DNA of 64,000 nt from Paenibacillus sp. DMB5 (GCF_001517085.1 NZ_LRAC01000142.1:1-64000); one strand, 5' to 3'. Positions 9,036-17,232 are shown, numbered from the stretch's first letter. The notes: generated by a model not told the origin, from the sequence alone. Made by a program: numbers and translations.

Positions 9036-9719
9036 GATCGAAGGCGGATTTCAAGAGGTTCGTTTATTATTGCTTGCAGCAGAAAACAACAATTAACTTC
9101 GAGGATATTTTCAATGATTTGGTCTACATTCTGAACCATTACACCGTGCTCGACCGGTATAACCCGTATCAGCGGCTCTTTCCAGTCCAAAACTTAATAA
9201 GATGCAGTAATGATAAGGCACAGTGCCCGAGAGTTCCATAGGAGATCCGAAGTTCAGAAGGTATCCACTCCGGGCTATGCCGTCTCCATTAAATACATTA
9301 GGGGCTTTCTTAGAGAGAATCGTTCGGTTAACCTAATCTAATTTTTCTTCGAAAACCCGTGGATTTTAGTCTCCGGGCTATTTTATTTTCTCATTCAGTT
9401 CTGAGATATAAACCCTTTTAACAGTTATGGGCTGAGAACAAACATTCTATACAAGGAGATATCTGAACAGATTAATAAAGAGAAAGGAACAAGCATTCTA
9501 ATCTGAAATGAGGGACACTCCCCCTCTATCTGCACCGGTAGTATCACATGTATCAGAAGCTGAACCAATCTCCTGACCCTAGAAATGAGCAGTGAATATA
9601 AACTTGATTTTATATAACACTCTTAACAATATAATCACTTTAACCGACAAACTTCCGAAATATTGATTATCTTGATATTTCGGTTATACTATATTTATTC
9701 GGTAAAAGTGATGAAACAG
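9036..9719. other. Gene-poor interval with decayed frames and one terminator-like hairpin
   Basis: A frame at 9014-9241 reads ...DIFNDLVYILNHYTVLDRYNPY... but has no start signal and stops early, so it looks like part of a broken gene. An imperfect hairpin (CCCGTGGA with TCTCCGGG, 9356-9379) followed by a T-rich run resembles a terminator. From 9655 a promoter with an overlapping palindrome begins. Confidence 0.45.
9655..9690 (+). promoter_or_regulatory. Predicted promoter overlapped by a 9-bp inverted repeat
   Basis: TTGATT (9663-9668), 16 bases, TATACT (9685-9690) resemble -35 and -10 boxes. CCGAAATAT (9655-9663) and ATATTTCGG (9675-9683) form a perfect palindrome with an 11-base spacer across the promoter, as an operator would. 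Confidence 0.5.
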
Positions 9720-10020
9720 CTCAGGTGTAAGCGAGTTACGAATTAACTTAGAAAGCGAAGCGGTCCTTAATATCCTTAACCGTGCTCTAAAGTTTACAGC
9801 AGTTATCTAGCAAATGGAGCACTATCAGATTTTGTTCGCTACAACTCCCTTTTCAGGGGGAAGTGCTGAGAAGATTGAGGTTACGACGAATGCTGAGCTT
9901 ACAGATCAAGCTTTACTGACCTTGCTAATCCGCTGTGTGTTTAGAAATACAAGAGAGGATCGAGATTTATTGCAATCGGTGAAAGATGTAACCAAGAGAC
10001 AGTATCAGGAATGGAATTAA
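9720..10020 (+). pseudogene. 5'-truncated, frameshifted copy of the gene at 13365
   Basis: The DNA from about 9720 to 10020 aligns with 13546-13835: CTCAGGTGTAAGCGAG is shared, then the segment encoding ...YSSYLANGALSDLVRY..., and at the end ALLTLLIRCVFRNT and EDRDLLQSVKDV. The first half of the gene is missing. A T4 run near 9848-9852 where the paralogue has T5 shifts the frame, and an in-frame stop lies near 9808. Only the last 45 residues or so read in the ancestral frame. It is the first gene of a duplicated two-gene cassette. Confidence 0.75.
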
Positions 10021-10060
10021 TGTAGCCGATAAGATTCTGATATTGAAAGGGGTAACTTAC

Positions 10061-10327
10061 ATGCTCTTGCGACACGTTTGTGAAGTTTGTGGTAAGGAAG
10101 AGATTCTAACACCTAAACAAGCTTATAATCAAGGATGGGACTACCCACCTGGAATGGGTCAATTCAAGATTGTATCCCCTAGAACCTGTGGGGACTGTGG
10201 AATTAACGGCACTTTGTGGTGGGCATTAAACATGGAAGGACAACAACCAGCTAACCTAAACAAAAAACAGCTTCGGACTCTTGAGCGTATCTTGCAGGAG
10301 CCCGAGAGTATTAAAGTATTGCAATGA
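10061..10327 (+). CDS. Small CxxC...CxxC zinc-ribbon-like protein (copy 1)
   Basis: An 88-residue protein, MLLRHVCEVCGKEEILTPKQ..., with CEVC near the N-terminus and CGDC about 35 residues later, the spacing expected for one four-Cys zinc site. The start is ATG 10061 after AAAGGGG; an upstream in-frame TTG lacks a ribosome binding site. It is about 75% identical by eye to the protein at 13876 (GWDYPP, VSPRTCG, INGTLWWA and RILQEPESI are shared). A third, decayed copy is on the minus strand at 57030-57113. Function is unknown; binding of nucleic acid or a protein partner through the zinc site is plausible. Confidence 0.8.
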   Translation: MLLRHVCEVCGKEEILTPKQAYNQGWDYPPGMGQFKIVSPRTCGDCGINGTLWWALNMEGQQPANLNKKQLRTLERILQEPESIKVLQ

Positions 10328-10443
10328 CCCAACGGAAAGGGTTTGTGAATGCCTTAACTCCTGGTCTGGTAAGGCCTAATGAGATTTGATGGGTTGGACT
10401 TGGCATTAGACAATGTAACTAAAGCAATGGAGGAGTTAGCTAA

Positions 10444-10728
10444 ATGGAACTAACAGTTGAGAAGAAGCTAAAGATCGATGAAATCGTTGTAAGTATAAAA
10501 TGGGGAGAAATAACTCAATTCGGGGACATCGCTGAAATGGTTTGGGGTAAACGCTATTGTGGTAGTGTAGTTGGTAAGTATCTTTTTAGTCAGCGTGGCA
10601 GGGAAGACTATCCTTGGTGGCGAGTAGTTAATCGTGATAATCATCCGGTAGCAAGTATTGAAGCGCTATCGCGTCTGGAAAACGAGGGACATAAGATGAG
10701 GAACGGCAGAATTGTTAAGGAAAAGTAG
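10444..10728 (+). CDS. Alkyltransferase-like (ATL) DNA-repair protein
   Basis: A 94-residue protein matching the DNA-binding domain of O6-alkylguanine-DNA alkyltransferases: GEITQFGDIAEMVWG (helix-turn-helix start), GSVVGKYLF, and the active-site loop YPWWRVVNRDN followed by RLENEGHKMRNGRIV. In true MGMT/Ogt the loop is PCHRV; here Cys is Trp (W58) and His is Trp. This is the hallmark of ATL proteins, which bind alkylated guanine without repairing it and hand the lesion to nucleotide-excision repair. ATG 10444 follows GGAGG. It lies between the zinc-ribbon gene and a phosphoesterase on the same strand. Confidence 0.85.
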   Translation: MELTVEKKLKIDEIVVSIKWGEITQFGDIAEMVWGKRYCGSVVGKYLFSQRGREDYPWWRVVNRDNHPVASIEALSRLENEGHKMRNGRIVKEK

Positions 10729-10782
10729 GGTAAGAGAGACGCTTTAATAAGGGAATTGGTGTTGTTGATAGGAGGGGCTAAT

Positions 10783-11517
10783 TTGGCGAGGACAATAGTT
10801 ATTTCTGACATTCATGGCTACTACCACACGTTTGTAAACCTGCTTTCGCAGGTCGGTTATGAACCAGGAGTGGATCGGATAATTTTGCTTGGGGATTACG
10901 TAGATGGAGGCAAATTCTCACTTCAAGTTATTGATTACGTCCGTCAATTGGTCGACTCGAACGCAGCTAAAGCACTCGGCGGTAATCACGACGATATGTT
11001 TCTTGCTTGGTTAGATGAGAATGATTACAGATTGATGCCTTATACTTCTGACCGTAATGGGGGAAAGCAAACGATTCGCTCGTTCTGTCCTTGGTATACG
11101 GATGAGAGGGATGACGAGAAAGCTAGAGCTTTCATTAAGGAACACTATATGCTGCAAATCAATTTTCTCCGCAGCTTATCTGACTATTACGAAGATAGTC
11201 ATCACATCTATGTACATGCAGGTGTCAATCCACAGCTAAGCGATTGGACAATGACCTCTCATAAAGACTTCCGATGGACTAGAGGGAAATTTCATAGCCA
11301 TGATGGCCTTATTCCTGCTCAGAAGAAGATCATATTCGGTCATGAGGTATGTGCCCGACTGCATGGTAACGATAACTTCTCACCTTGGTTTGGCAAGCAG
11401 ATGATTGGCATTGATGGTGGAGTAAAGTTCGGGTATCAACTGAATGCGTTGATGATTGATGAAGCGGTGCGGTATAGCGAGTATAGCTTGAAATTCGATC
11501 AGCAGGATCTTGCTTGA
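10783..11517 (+). CDS. Calcineurin-like metallophosphoesterase (PPP / ApaH-PrpA type)
   Basis: A 244-residue enzyme with the binuclear metal motifs of PPP-type phosphatases: DIHG (D9, H11), GDYVDGG (GDxxD), GGNHDD (GNH), YVHAGV (His) and IFGHEV (His). The family includes protein Ser/Thr phosphatases and diadenosine-tetraphosphate hydrolases; the substrate here cannot be told. An upstream GTG at 10756 is in frame, but AGGAGGGG (10770-10776) places the start at TTG 10783, giving MARTIVISDIHG. Same strand as the ATL gene, 54 bases downstream. Confidence 0.9.
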   Translation: MARTIVISDIHGYYHTFVNLLSQVGYEPGVDRIILLGDYVDGGKFSLQVIDYVRQLVDSNAAKALGGNHDDMFLAWLDENDYRLMPYTSDRNGGKQTIRSFCPWYTDERDDEKARAFIKEHYMLQINFLRSLSDYYEDSHHIYVHAGVNPQLSDWTMTSHKDFRWTRGKFHSHDGLIPAQKKIIFGHEVCARLHGNDNFSPWFGKQMIGIDGGVKFGYQLNALMIDEAVRYSEYSLKFDQQDLA

Positions 11518-11588
11518 TTTATCTTCGTTAAGTTGAAGGAGTACTCGATGATCTACAAATTGATTGATTCGTTATAATATACATAATG

Positions 11589-11616
11589 AAGGTGATGACA
11601 AAATCATCACCTTTTC
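11589..11616 (+). terminator. Intrinsic terminator
   Basis: AAGGTGATGA, CAAAA, TCATCACCTT, TTC. It is followed by CATGCCGCAGGATA, a short motif seen again after an analogous hairpin at 17734-17776. Confidence 0.85.
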
Positions 11617-11618
11617 TC

Positions 11619-12208
11619 ATGCCGCAGGATATTCACCTCCCACTCGCCGGGGATCTGGGTCATAGCAATACTCAAAATGAGCGTCTACGTCAATGTTTGA
11701 GACGCTACTATGATCAAATCCTCATCGTTTTTGGAAATCATGACCTGTATCTCGGTGAATTCTTGTGAGCGTTGACATTATGAAAGTGATTTTTGTTTCT
11801 CTATGGTGCAACTTTGGACTTTACCGTTTATTACCTTTATGATTACTAGCAGGTTTCGATGAACGACTTTAACCTGATCTATCCTTTACCCGTGAAGGCT
11901 TAATGGACTATTTCGTAGCGGAACTCACTAAGCTGGAGCGGATCTTCAACCAAAGCCAGGTTATCATTACCCATGTAGGACCAGATGTATCAAGTACGCT
12001 CCAACAGTATAAGAACAGCCCTGTCTCAACCTTCTTCTACTTTGACGGTTCTGACCTACTCACCAGAGCTAATAACAAGGTCTGGTGTTATGGACACACT
12101 CATACTCTTTCCGATTATCACCACGATGATGGTTGCCGGCTCATCAACAATGCGCTCGGGTATCCAATTGAGAGTACAAGAGCCAGGATTAAAACAATCC
12201 AGTTTTAG
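11619..12208 (+). pseudogene. Decayed second metallophosphoesterase
   Basis: Two short frames carry dispersed calcineurin-like motifs. The frame ending at 11768 reads MPQDIHLPLAGDLGHSN...ILIVFGNHDLYLGEF (GD and GNHD boxes). The frame 11903-12208 reads ...QVIITHVGPD...NKVWCYGHTHTLSDY...INNALGYPIE (THVGP and GHTH boxes). The middle is scrambled by stops and the N-terminal D-x-H motif is missing. This is a class different from the intact enzyme at 10783. Confidence 0.7.
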
Positions 12209-12228
12209 CAAGGAAGGAGCTTACTAAT

Positions 12229-13218
12229 ATGAATAGCTTCAAATCGAGCAAACAGTATTTCACTTTACTAGACAAGCTACTTACCAAGTATGATGCTAAA
12301 AGAATGGAGAGTTTAGAAAGCCCGGCCCTCATACAATATCTCGCCAAAAAGGTAAGTTGGTTCCTAAGTCGTTTGCTCAGACTTCAAGATAATGACCTTT
12401 GGTCTTATTATGAGGGGTTCGATTTTGTGGAGGTTTTATATCTTTGCGGTAACCTATATGACTTAAATGAGCGACCGATAAATTGGAATCCGAAGGATGT
12501 AGCTCGTTTTAAGGAGTTACTCTTGAAGGTAAGAGAGTATTCAGCAGTCCGTAGCAGTCTTGTTCAGAAGAATGTCATCGACAGTATCATAACCTACCAA
12601 GATCACATTGGTGTCATTGCTGCGGCACATGGGGTAAAGCAGTTGAAGCTTTACGGCTCTGTTCTTTCCAGGACCGAGAAGCCCGATAGCAATATCGACT
12701 TTCTAGCGATTTTCGATCCGAACATTCCTTATCAGTGGGACGCCACCTTTGAGATGCAGGGAAAATTAGAAGCTATGTTAAATCGGAGGATTAGTATTTT
12801 AGATTCTCGGAGAGTCCCAGAAGTTTTCCGTCCTCAGATAGACACTGATCCCATCGACATCATGCAGTTGGAAGCCTGTCCGAGATACAGCATCACCCCG
12901 AAATCGAGTAAATTGTATTTCATCATGTTAAACAAGCTTTTCAAAGAATATGATTACGACATCGATTCTTCTGGATATGCCAACACGAGCTACGCATGCC
13001 TTGCCGACCGCATCAGTTGGTGGTTCAGCCGATTGCTCCGTTTTGAAGATAACGATTTACAGTCCCATGAGGGGTTCGACTTTACAGAAGTTTTGTACAT
13101 CTGCAATAAACTTTATTATGAAGTTTTTGATCAATCACCGGAAGATATAATTCGTTTTAAGGAGTTGCTCCCCGCGATCAAGGGATATGTTGCGGCAAGG
13201 TTCTTGCAGTATAAGTAA
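12229..13218 (+). CDS. Nucleotidyltransferase-fold domain between two copies of a helical domain
   Basis: A 329-residue protein with an unusual layout. Residues 6-108 and 226-325 are two copies of one helical domain (SSKQYFTLLDKLL / SSKLYFIMLNKLF; SWFLSRLLR / SWWFSRLLR; EGFDF-EVLY-C; RFKELL). Between them, residues about 114-205 resemble a minimal nucleotidyltransferase (MNT): VKQLKLYGSV then SNIDFLAIFD, the G-S...D-x-D site, with Asn155 at the first metal-binding Asp and D157 kept. It is therefore likely impaired or non-catalytic unless a third Asp (ILD, about D192) compensates. MNT proteins often act as antitoxins by modifying HEPN partners. The flanking domain has no obvious RxxxxH motif. 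The start is ATG 12229 after AAGGAGC. Confidence 0.75.
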   Translation: MNSFKSSKQYFTLLDKLLTKYDAKRMESLESPALIQYLAKKVSWFLSRLLRLQDNDLWSYYEGFDFVEVLYLCGNLYDLNERPINWNPKDVARFKELLLKVREYSAVRSSLVQKNVIDSIITYQDHIGVIAAAHGVKQLKLYGSVLSRTEKPDSNIDFLAIFDPNIPYQWDATFEMQGKLEAMLNRRISILDSRRVPEVFRPQIDTDPIDIMQLEACPRYSITPKSSKLYFIMLNKLFKEYDYDIDSSGYANTSYACLADRISWWFSRLLRFEDNDLQSHEGFDFTEVLYICNKLYYEVFDQSPEDIIRFKELLPAIKGYVAARFLQYK

Positions 13219-13364
13219 TGCATCGAAAGAAGTTTTCACTTTAAGGTATGAACCTATTCCTTTAACGTAACTTTAATCCTCAAAGAGATACAAGCTTGAA
13301 TTATCTCTTTAATGGATATATAATTCCCTTCGTCGTTAAAAGAGACGAAATAGGAGGGTTGCTT

Positions 13365-13835
13365 ATGTATAGATACAGTTTAACCTTATGGATTTCAGAC
13401 GAGTCCCTTCGCAAGTCTGTCGATCTGACCAGAGATGACTATCTCAAAGCCATTGAGATTGACGGACCAGAGTACTACAATTCGGTATCCAAGCGTAGCA
13501 AGAATCCTAAAGCCATAACAGAATGTAAAGTCGATAATAGCTCAGGTGTAAGCGAGATACGAATTACTTTGGAGAGTGCAGTCGTTCTTAATACCCCCAA
13601 TCGAGCTTTAAAGGTTTACAGCAGTTACCTAGCCAATGGAGCTTTATCGGATCTAGTTCGATACAAATCCCTTTTTCGAGGAAGTTCTACGAAAGTTGAG
13701 TCTTCCTTCAATGATGAGCTTTCAAATGAAGCTTTACTGACCTTGTTGATCCGCTGTGTGTTTAGAAATACAAAGGAAGATCGAGATTTGTTGCAATCTG
13801 TGAAAGACGTAGTAAAAAATCAGTACCAGGATTGA
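13365..13835 (+). CDS. Hypothetical protein of the duplicated cassette (copy 2, intact)
   Basis: A 156-residue protein. ATG 13365 follows AGGAGGG; the frame opens upstream at 13296 but without a ribosome binding site. The N-terminal part (MYRYSLTLWISDESLRKSV) looks like a beta strand plus helix, and the C-terminal third (NEALLTLLIRCVFRNT-EDRDLLQSVKDV) is a conserved helical block. The protein is not recognised. Its truncated copy lies at 9720-10020, and in both places a CxxC-type small gene follows at once. Confidence 0.75.
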   Translation: MYRYSLTLWISDESLRKSVDLTRDDYLKAIEIDGPEYYNSVSKRSKNPKAITECKVDNSSGVSEIRITLESAVVLNTPNRALKVYSSYLANGALSDLVRYKSLFRGSSTKVESSFNDELSNEALLTLLIRCVFRNTKEDRDLLQSVKDVVKNQYQD

Positions 13836-13875
13836 AGTGGAGGTAACTGCTTTCAATCATGAGAGGGGTATAAAA

Positions 13876-14142
13876 ATGCTCTTGCTTCATATTTGCGAGG
13901 TTTGTGGCAAAGAAGAAATTTTAACGCCGGAACAAGGTCATGATCAAGGATGGGACTACCCACCTAAAATGGGAGGGTTTAAGGTCGTTTCTCCAAGAAC
14001 CTGCGGAAATTGTTCAATTAATGGGACATTGTGGTGGGCATTTAGCGTTGAGGGCAAACAACCAGACGACCTAGATGAAAGACAGCTCCAAACGCTTAAT
14101 CGTATCTTGCAGGAGCCAGAGAGTATTATGGTAACTGATTGA
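13876..14142 (+). CDS. Small CxxC...CxxC zinc-ribbon-like protein (copy 2)
   Basis: An 88-residue paralogue of the protein at 10061: CEVCGKEEILTPEQ, GWDYPP, VSPRTCGNCSINGTLWWAF, RILQEPESI. The first pair of the zinc site is C-x2-C and the second CGNC. ATG 13876 is preceded by GAGAGGGG. It is probably translated with the gene at 13365, 40 bases upstream. Confidence 0.8.
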   Translation: MLLLHICEVCGKEEILTPEQGHDQGWDYPPKMGGFKVVSPRTCGNCSINGTLWWAFSVEGKQPDDLDERQLQTLNRILQEPESIMVTD

Positions 14143-14202
14143 TCTTAAAAGTATTGAAGATCGGTCATTTCGTTGAACTTATGTATCGGAGGTCTATGGG
14201 GT

Positions 14203-14424
14203 ATGGAACGATCTTTTAATCCCTTTATTTACGGAAACGAGCGAAATGTCTATGGTGCTATGCTGACTCTGCCTAACAGCGGAGGAACGGTCGAAGAAAT
14301 CACCAAAGTTTATTCTGGTTTCAAGACAGATAAAGTATCCCTAGCCCTTGAGGGTTTGGTAGCTAAAGGTATTGTAGTTAGCCAGGAATCGGTTTATATG
14401 GTTGCTGAGTCCCCCAATCGGTAG
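14203..14424 (+). CDS. Small winged-helix-like protein
   Basis: A 73-residue protein starting MERSFNPFIYGNERNVYGAM. The ATG at 14203 follows CGGAGGTC. The second half (VEEITKVYSGFKTDKVSLAL, then EGLVAKGIVV and VYMVAE) has the helix-helix-wing pattern of small MarR/ArsR-type winged-helix domains. It may regulate the cassette; the fold assignment is by pattern only. Confidence 0.55.
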   Translation: MERSFNPFIYGNERNVYGAMLTLPNSGGTVEEITKVYSGFKTDKVSLALEGLVAKGIVVSQESVYMVAESPNR

Positions 14425-14445
14425 ACAGAGTAGGTGAATCAATGG

Positions 14446-14476
14446 AGATGGCGTTCACTGAGCGTCATCTTTTTGT
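14446..14476 (+). terminator. Intrinsic terminator
   Basis: AGATGGCG and CGTCATCT with an 8-9 base loop and a T-run. Closely similar to the terminator at 17233-17262. Confidence 0.8.
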
Positions 14477-14617
14477 TTGATCCCATAAAAGGGGATCATT
14501 TAGATTATTCTCCAAGAGATTTTCGGAAATCTCGCAGTTTACGTATACTTGGACAAGCAATGATTATCGTTAAAGGGTTTAGAGGTAAATAAGTTAAGGT
14601 ATGTTGACGTGCCATCT

Positions 14618-14646
14618 AATCACACTCATCGAGGGTGTGATTTTTC
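14618..14646 (+). terminator. Terminator-like hairpin
   Basis: AATCACAC and GTGTGATT around TCATCGAGG, then TTT. It begins the intergenic module upstream of the gene at 14779 (see findings). Confidence 0.7.
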
Positions 14647-14778
14647 ATTTGTATGTAATAGTTTGCTCAGGGGGTAACTCGGCTTTTGCAGCCTTAACTC
14701 ACCCATCTTGTCCCGGCTGTATTCTAATCGAACCTGTTGTAAAATAGGTTATATGGGCTTAACTGAAGGGGAGATCGA

Positions 14779-15696
14779 ATGTATATAAGAAATGAACGAG
14801 GATATATCGAGATCTATAGGACAACTATCATCCCGGCTCTGGAATTGGCGGTCTTTATTCGAGATACGAATGGAAAAATATTGACTGAGCATACACAGCC
14901 GATAACTTCCAAGCACGGTGAGAATCTGTTCAGTATTATGCAGGAGGAGCTTGGATTCTTCCAATTAAATGAGCAGGGAATATTCGAGCTTAAATATTTT
15001 GTTGACCCTGATCCGGAGAAGACAGCGTCTAGGTTACTTGGGAATATTGCTGAGGCTATCGTTGTCAAAAATTGCAATCGAGACAAAAAGGTTAATCGAA
15101 AATGGGCAGCCGTAGCTAGGAAAGGTAAGAATAAAACGAAAACACTTGATAAGTATCAGGCGGTAGGAACAGGACTACTCTCAACGATGAAGCAATTCCC
15201 TTCTAAGTACAATAAGACAAACCCGCAACGTGATATTATTTGGATCGATAAGAATGATAAAAAGAAGGAACTATTACAGGTTACTTCCGAAAAGACTGGG
15301 GGAGTAAGCGCCGGATTACAGTTAAAGGTTAGTAGCGCGGGTAAGAAATATATCTTAGAGGATTTGAAATCCGAAAGGTATGAGGTTCCGTTGGTATACT
15401 TTGGTTTAAAGAATGATTTCGATGAAGTTGCAAATGAAGTGTACAAGGGAAATAAAAATATCGAGATTGGCGTGGATTTTGTTAATAGTAAGGCAATTGA
15501 CCGAGATTCGTATGACGAGCTATTGGAATATAAACCTTTGATCAAGGGTTTGCTGAAAGGAAGAATTAAACCCGCTGATCTATTTTCGGAAAGGGTTTTT
15601 GAGCTAATGCTCGAAGATGATATAGCGAGAGTAGCGTTAATTAAAACAGCCCTTGAAACTAAGAATAGTAAGCTTGTCACTGCAGTAAACGCTTGA
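14779..15696 (+). CDS. Putative PD-(D/E)XK-type nuclease-like protein
   Basis: A 305-residue unrecognised protein. The N-terminal 80 residues form a beta-rich domain (MYIRNERGYIEIYRT). The central segment, GNIAEAIVVKN, then NPQRDIIWIDKND and KKKELLQVTSEK, has the spacing of a restriction-fold core (helix E, strand D, strand E-x-Q/K), followed by GGVSAGLQLKVS. ATG 14779 follows GAAGGGGAG. A hairpin and an independent promoter separate it from the gene at 15900, yet both have similar upstream modules. The nuclease call is an inference from motif spacing only. Confidence 0.5.
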   Translation: MYIRNERGYIEIYRTTIIPALELAVFIRDTNGKILTEHTQPITSKHGENLFSIMQEELGFFQLNEQGIFELKYFVDPDPEKTASRLLGNIAEAIVVKNCNRDKKVNRKWAAVARKGKNKTKTLDKYQAVGTGLLSTMKQFPSKYNKTNPQRDIIWIDKNDKKKELLQVTSEKTGGVSAGLQLKVSSAGKKYILEDLKSERYEVPLVYFGLKNDFDEVANEVYKGNKNIEIGVDFVNSKAIDRDSYDELLEYKPLIKGLLKGRIKPADLFSERVFELMLEDDIARVALIKTALETKNSKLVTAVNA

Positions 15697-15730
15697 GTAG
15701 GAGTTTGAATCACATAGTGTTTGGATGAAA

Positions 15731-15758
15731 TCACACTTCCCTGAGGTGTGTTTCTTTT
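15731..15758 (+). terminator. Intrinsic terminator
   Basis: CACAC(TT) and (AG)GTGTG form a hairpin followed by TTTCTTTT, directly after the gene ending at 15696. Confidence 0.7.
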
Positions 15759-15820
15759 GCTTCCCTAAGGGGTATCCCGGCTTTTAATGCTCTCCTGCCA
15801 GATCTACCCACTCATCCCAC

Positions 15821-15849
15821 TTGTCCAAGCATAGCGTAGCTAGTAAAAT
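15821..15849 (+). promoter_or_regulatory. Predicted sigma-A promoter
   Basis: TTGTCC (15821-15826), 17 bases, TAAAAT (15844-15849), about 50 bases upstream of the start codon at 15900. Confidence 0.6.
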
Positions 15850-15899
15850 GGAAGATGTATACAGCATTTGTCGAATCGGAGTAGAAGGGGGTCAGGATT

Positions 15900-16841
15900 T
15901 TGGCTACTAACAAGAAAAATGGTAATCGCTTTGAGACAGATTATACCGAAGATGTAGTAGGTTTTGCACTTGATTCTTTTCTTTCAATTGCAAGTTTTCC
16001 TAGATTCAGCGTGACAATAGAGCCGTTTTCTAGAGGACAGGAACGCTGGCTTGGAGCTGATGCAAGAATCGTCAATGAAATAACTGGTTTCAAACCGTTT
16101 TATATGCAGTTCAAGAAGCCATCGGCATATCCTGATTATAGTACTTCAAACATTGTTAAGCATCGTAATTCTTTATCCCTTGAAACCAGTTCTAACACTT
16201 TATTTTTTGGATTACGTGAAAAAGGAAAGGATCATGCCGACTACCAGCATAATATCCTCTACAGATGGCGTAATCGCCTAAAGAAGTATGCCAACAGTGA
16301 TGCTGTGTATGTCTGCCCGTTATTCCTAGAGCGTTCAGCATACCGGTTCCATCTTCACCTTTCGGCACTTAGAAGGTGGTCGGGGTTCGGAAGATATCCT
16401 TGGGGCAGTCGTGGAGTAACAATTGAAGATTATGGAACGCAATTTCGCTTTGCAGATGTTCCTTTCCTTGCAGAACATATTTGTATTCCACCTCATACTC
16501 TAGTATTAGATGCTAAGCATAGTTATAGCTTCACAGAAAAGGGAAAAGAGTTATGCTTTCATTCACCGACTTCTTTACCCGATGGGGTAACTCAGCTAGG
16601 ATCTTGGTTTGATTCATTAGCAAGTGATATTGATTCAGACGATTACATGTTTAGTGTCCAACAGTCCAAGGACAGGTTGAAGCAGTTAATCGTTGGTGAC
16701 GGGAAGGAAGAAGATGTAATCCCACATCCCGAGGGGCTATTTGGAATTGAGGATGGTATGGCAGCTTGGTCGGAATGGGGTAAATATTTAAGAGAGACTT
16801 ATTCTATTCATCAGTACTTTTTCATAGTCTGGAATAAGTAG
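15900..16841 (+). CDS. Putative restriction-fold protein with a D...QxK signature
   Basis: A 313-residue unrecognised protein. The TTG start at 15900 follows GAAGGGGGTC. Near the N-terminus, NGNRFETDYTEDVV provides a helix with Glu, and WLGADARIVNEITG then FYMQFKKP provides a D...Q-x-K pair, a known variant of the PD-(D/E)XK site. The rest contains RYPWGSRG and several Trp/Tyr-rich strands. No membrane segment. It lies 15 bases upstream of the gene at 16857 and is probably cotranscribed with it. Confidence 0.5.
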   Translation: MATNKKNGNRFETDYTEDVVGFALDSFLSIASFPRFSVTIEPFSRGQERWLGADARIVNEITGFKPFYMQFKKPSAYPDYSTSNIVKHRNSLSLETSSNTLFFGLREKGKDHADYQHNILYRWRNRLKKYANSDAVYVCPLFLERSAYRFHLHLSALRRWSGFGRYPWGSRGVTIEDYGTQFRFADVPFLAEHICIPPHTLVLDAKHSYSFTEKGKELCFHSPTSLPDGVTQLGSWFDSLASDIDSDDYMFSVQQSKDRLKQLIVGDGKEEDVIPHPEGLFGIEDGMAAWSEWGKYLRETYSIHQYFFIVWNK

Positions 16842-16856
16842 ATTGGGGTGACAGTA

Positions 16857-17213
16857 ATGGCAACGATCACGCTGTATCAAATCATCGATGGAAATGTAAT
16901 GATTGATTTCAACCGATTCTGTGATAATGCAGCCAACTGTCAAGAACAAGAGATCGAGAAGGATTTTGACAATCGGAGCTATCAGGTAAATGATACGGAA
17001 GTTGCTCTTAATGAAATCAGATCCTTTATCAGAAGTTCGATAGAGCAACTCAAAAATGGAAACAAGGTTGTTTTAACAGGAGCAAATGGTAGACAGCAAA
17101 AGGTGTTTGATGATCTGGAAAGCTTCAAAGACTGGGTAAATGCTTTCTTCAGTTTATCCAGATACCAGTTCATCATGGCAAGAGTGGTCGACAAAGAGTT
17201 TAGCACTAAATAG
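16857..17213 (+). CDS. Small hypothetical protein
   Basis: A 118-residue acidic protein, MATITLYQIIDGNVMIDF.... ATG 16857 lies after TTGGGGTG; a GTG 9 bases upstream is less well placed. Helical pattern with a NEIRSFIRSSIEQLKNGNK segment. Not recognised. It directly follows the restriction-fold-like gene and precedes a terminator. Confidence 0.65.
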   Translation: MATITLYQIIDGNVMIDFNRFCDNAANCQEQEIEKDFDNRSYQVNDTEVALNEIRSFIRSSIEQLKNGNKVVLTGANGRQQKVFDDLESFKDWVNAFFSLSRYQFIMARVVDKEFSTK

Positions 17214-17232
17214 GAATGAGTTGCAGTCGCGG

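Noticed and set aside
9014..9241. 75-codon frame as a complete gene
   Set aside because: Begins inside a hairpin without a ribosome binding site; kept only as a decayed trace in the interval entry.
15156..15734. 192-codon minus-strand frame opposite the gene at 14779
   Set aside because: Ser/Leu-rich antisense shadow; the plus-strand gene has a proper start site and terminator.
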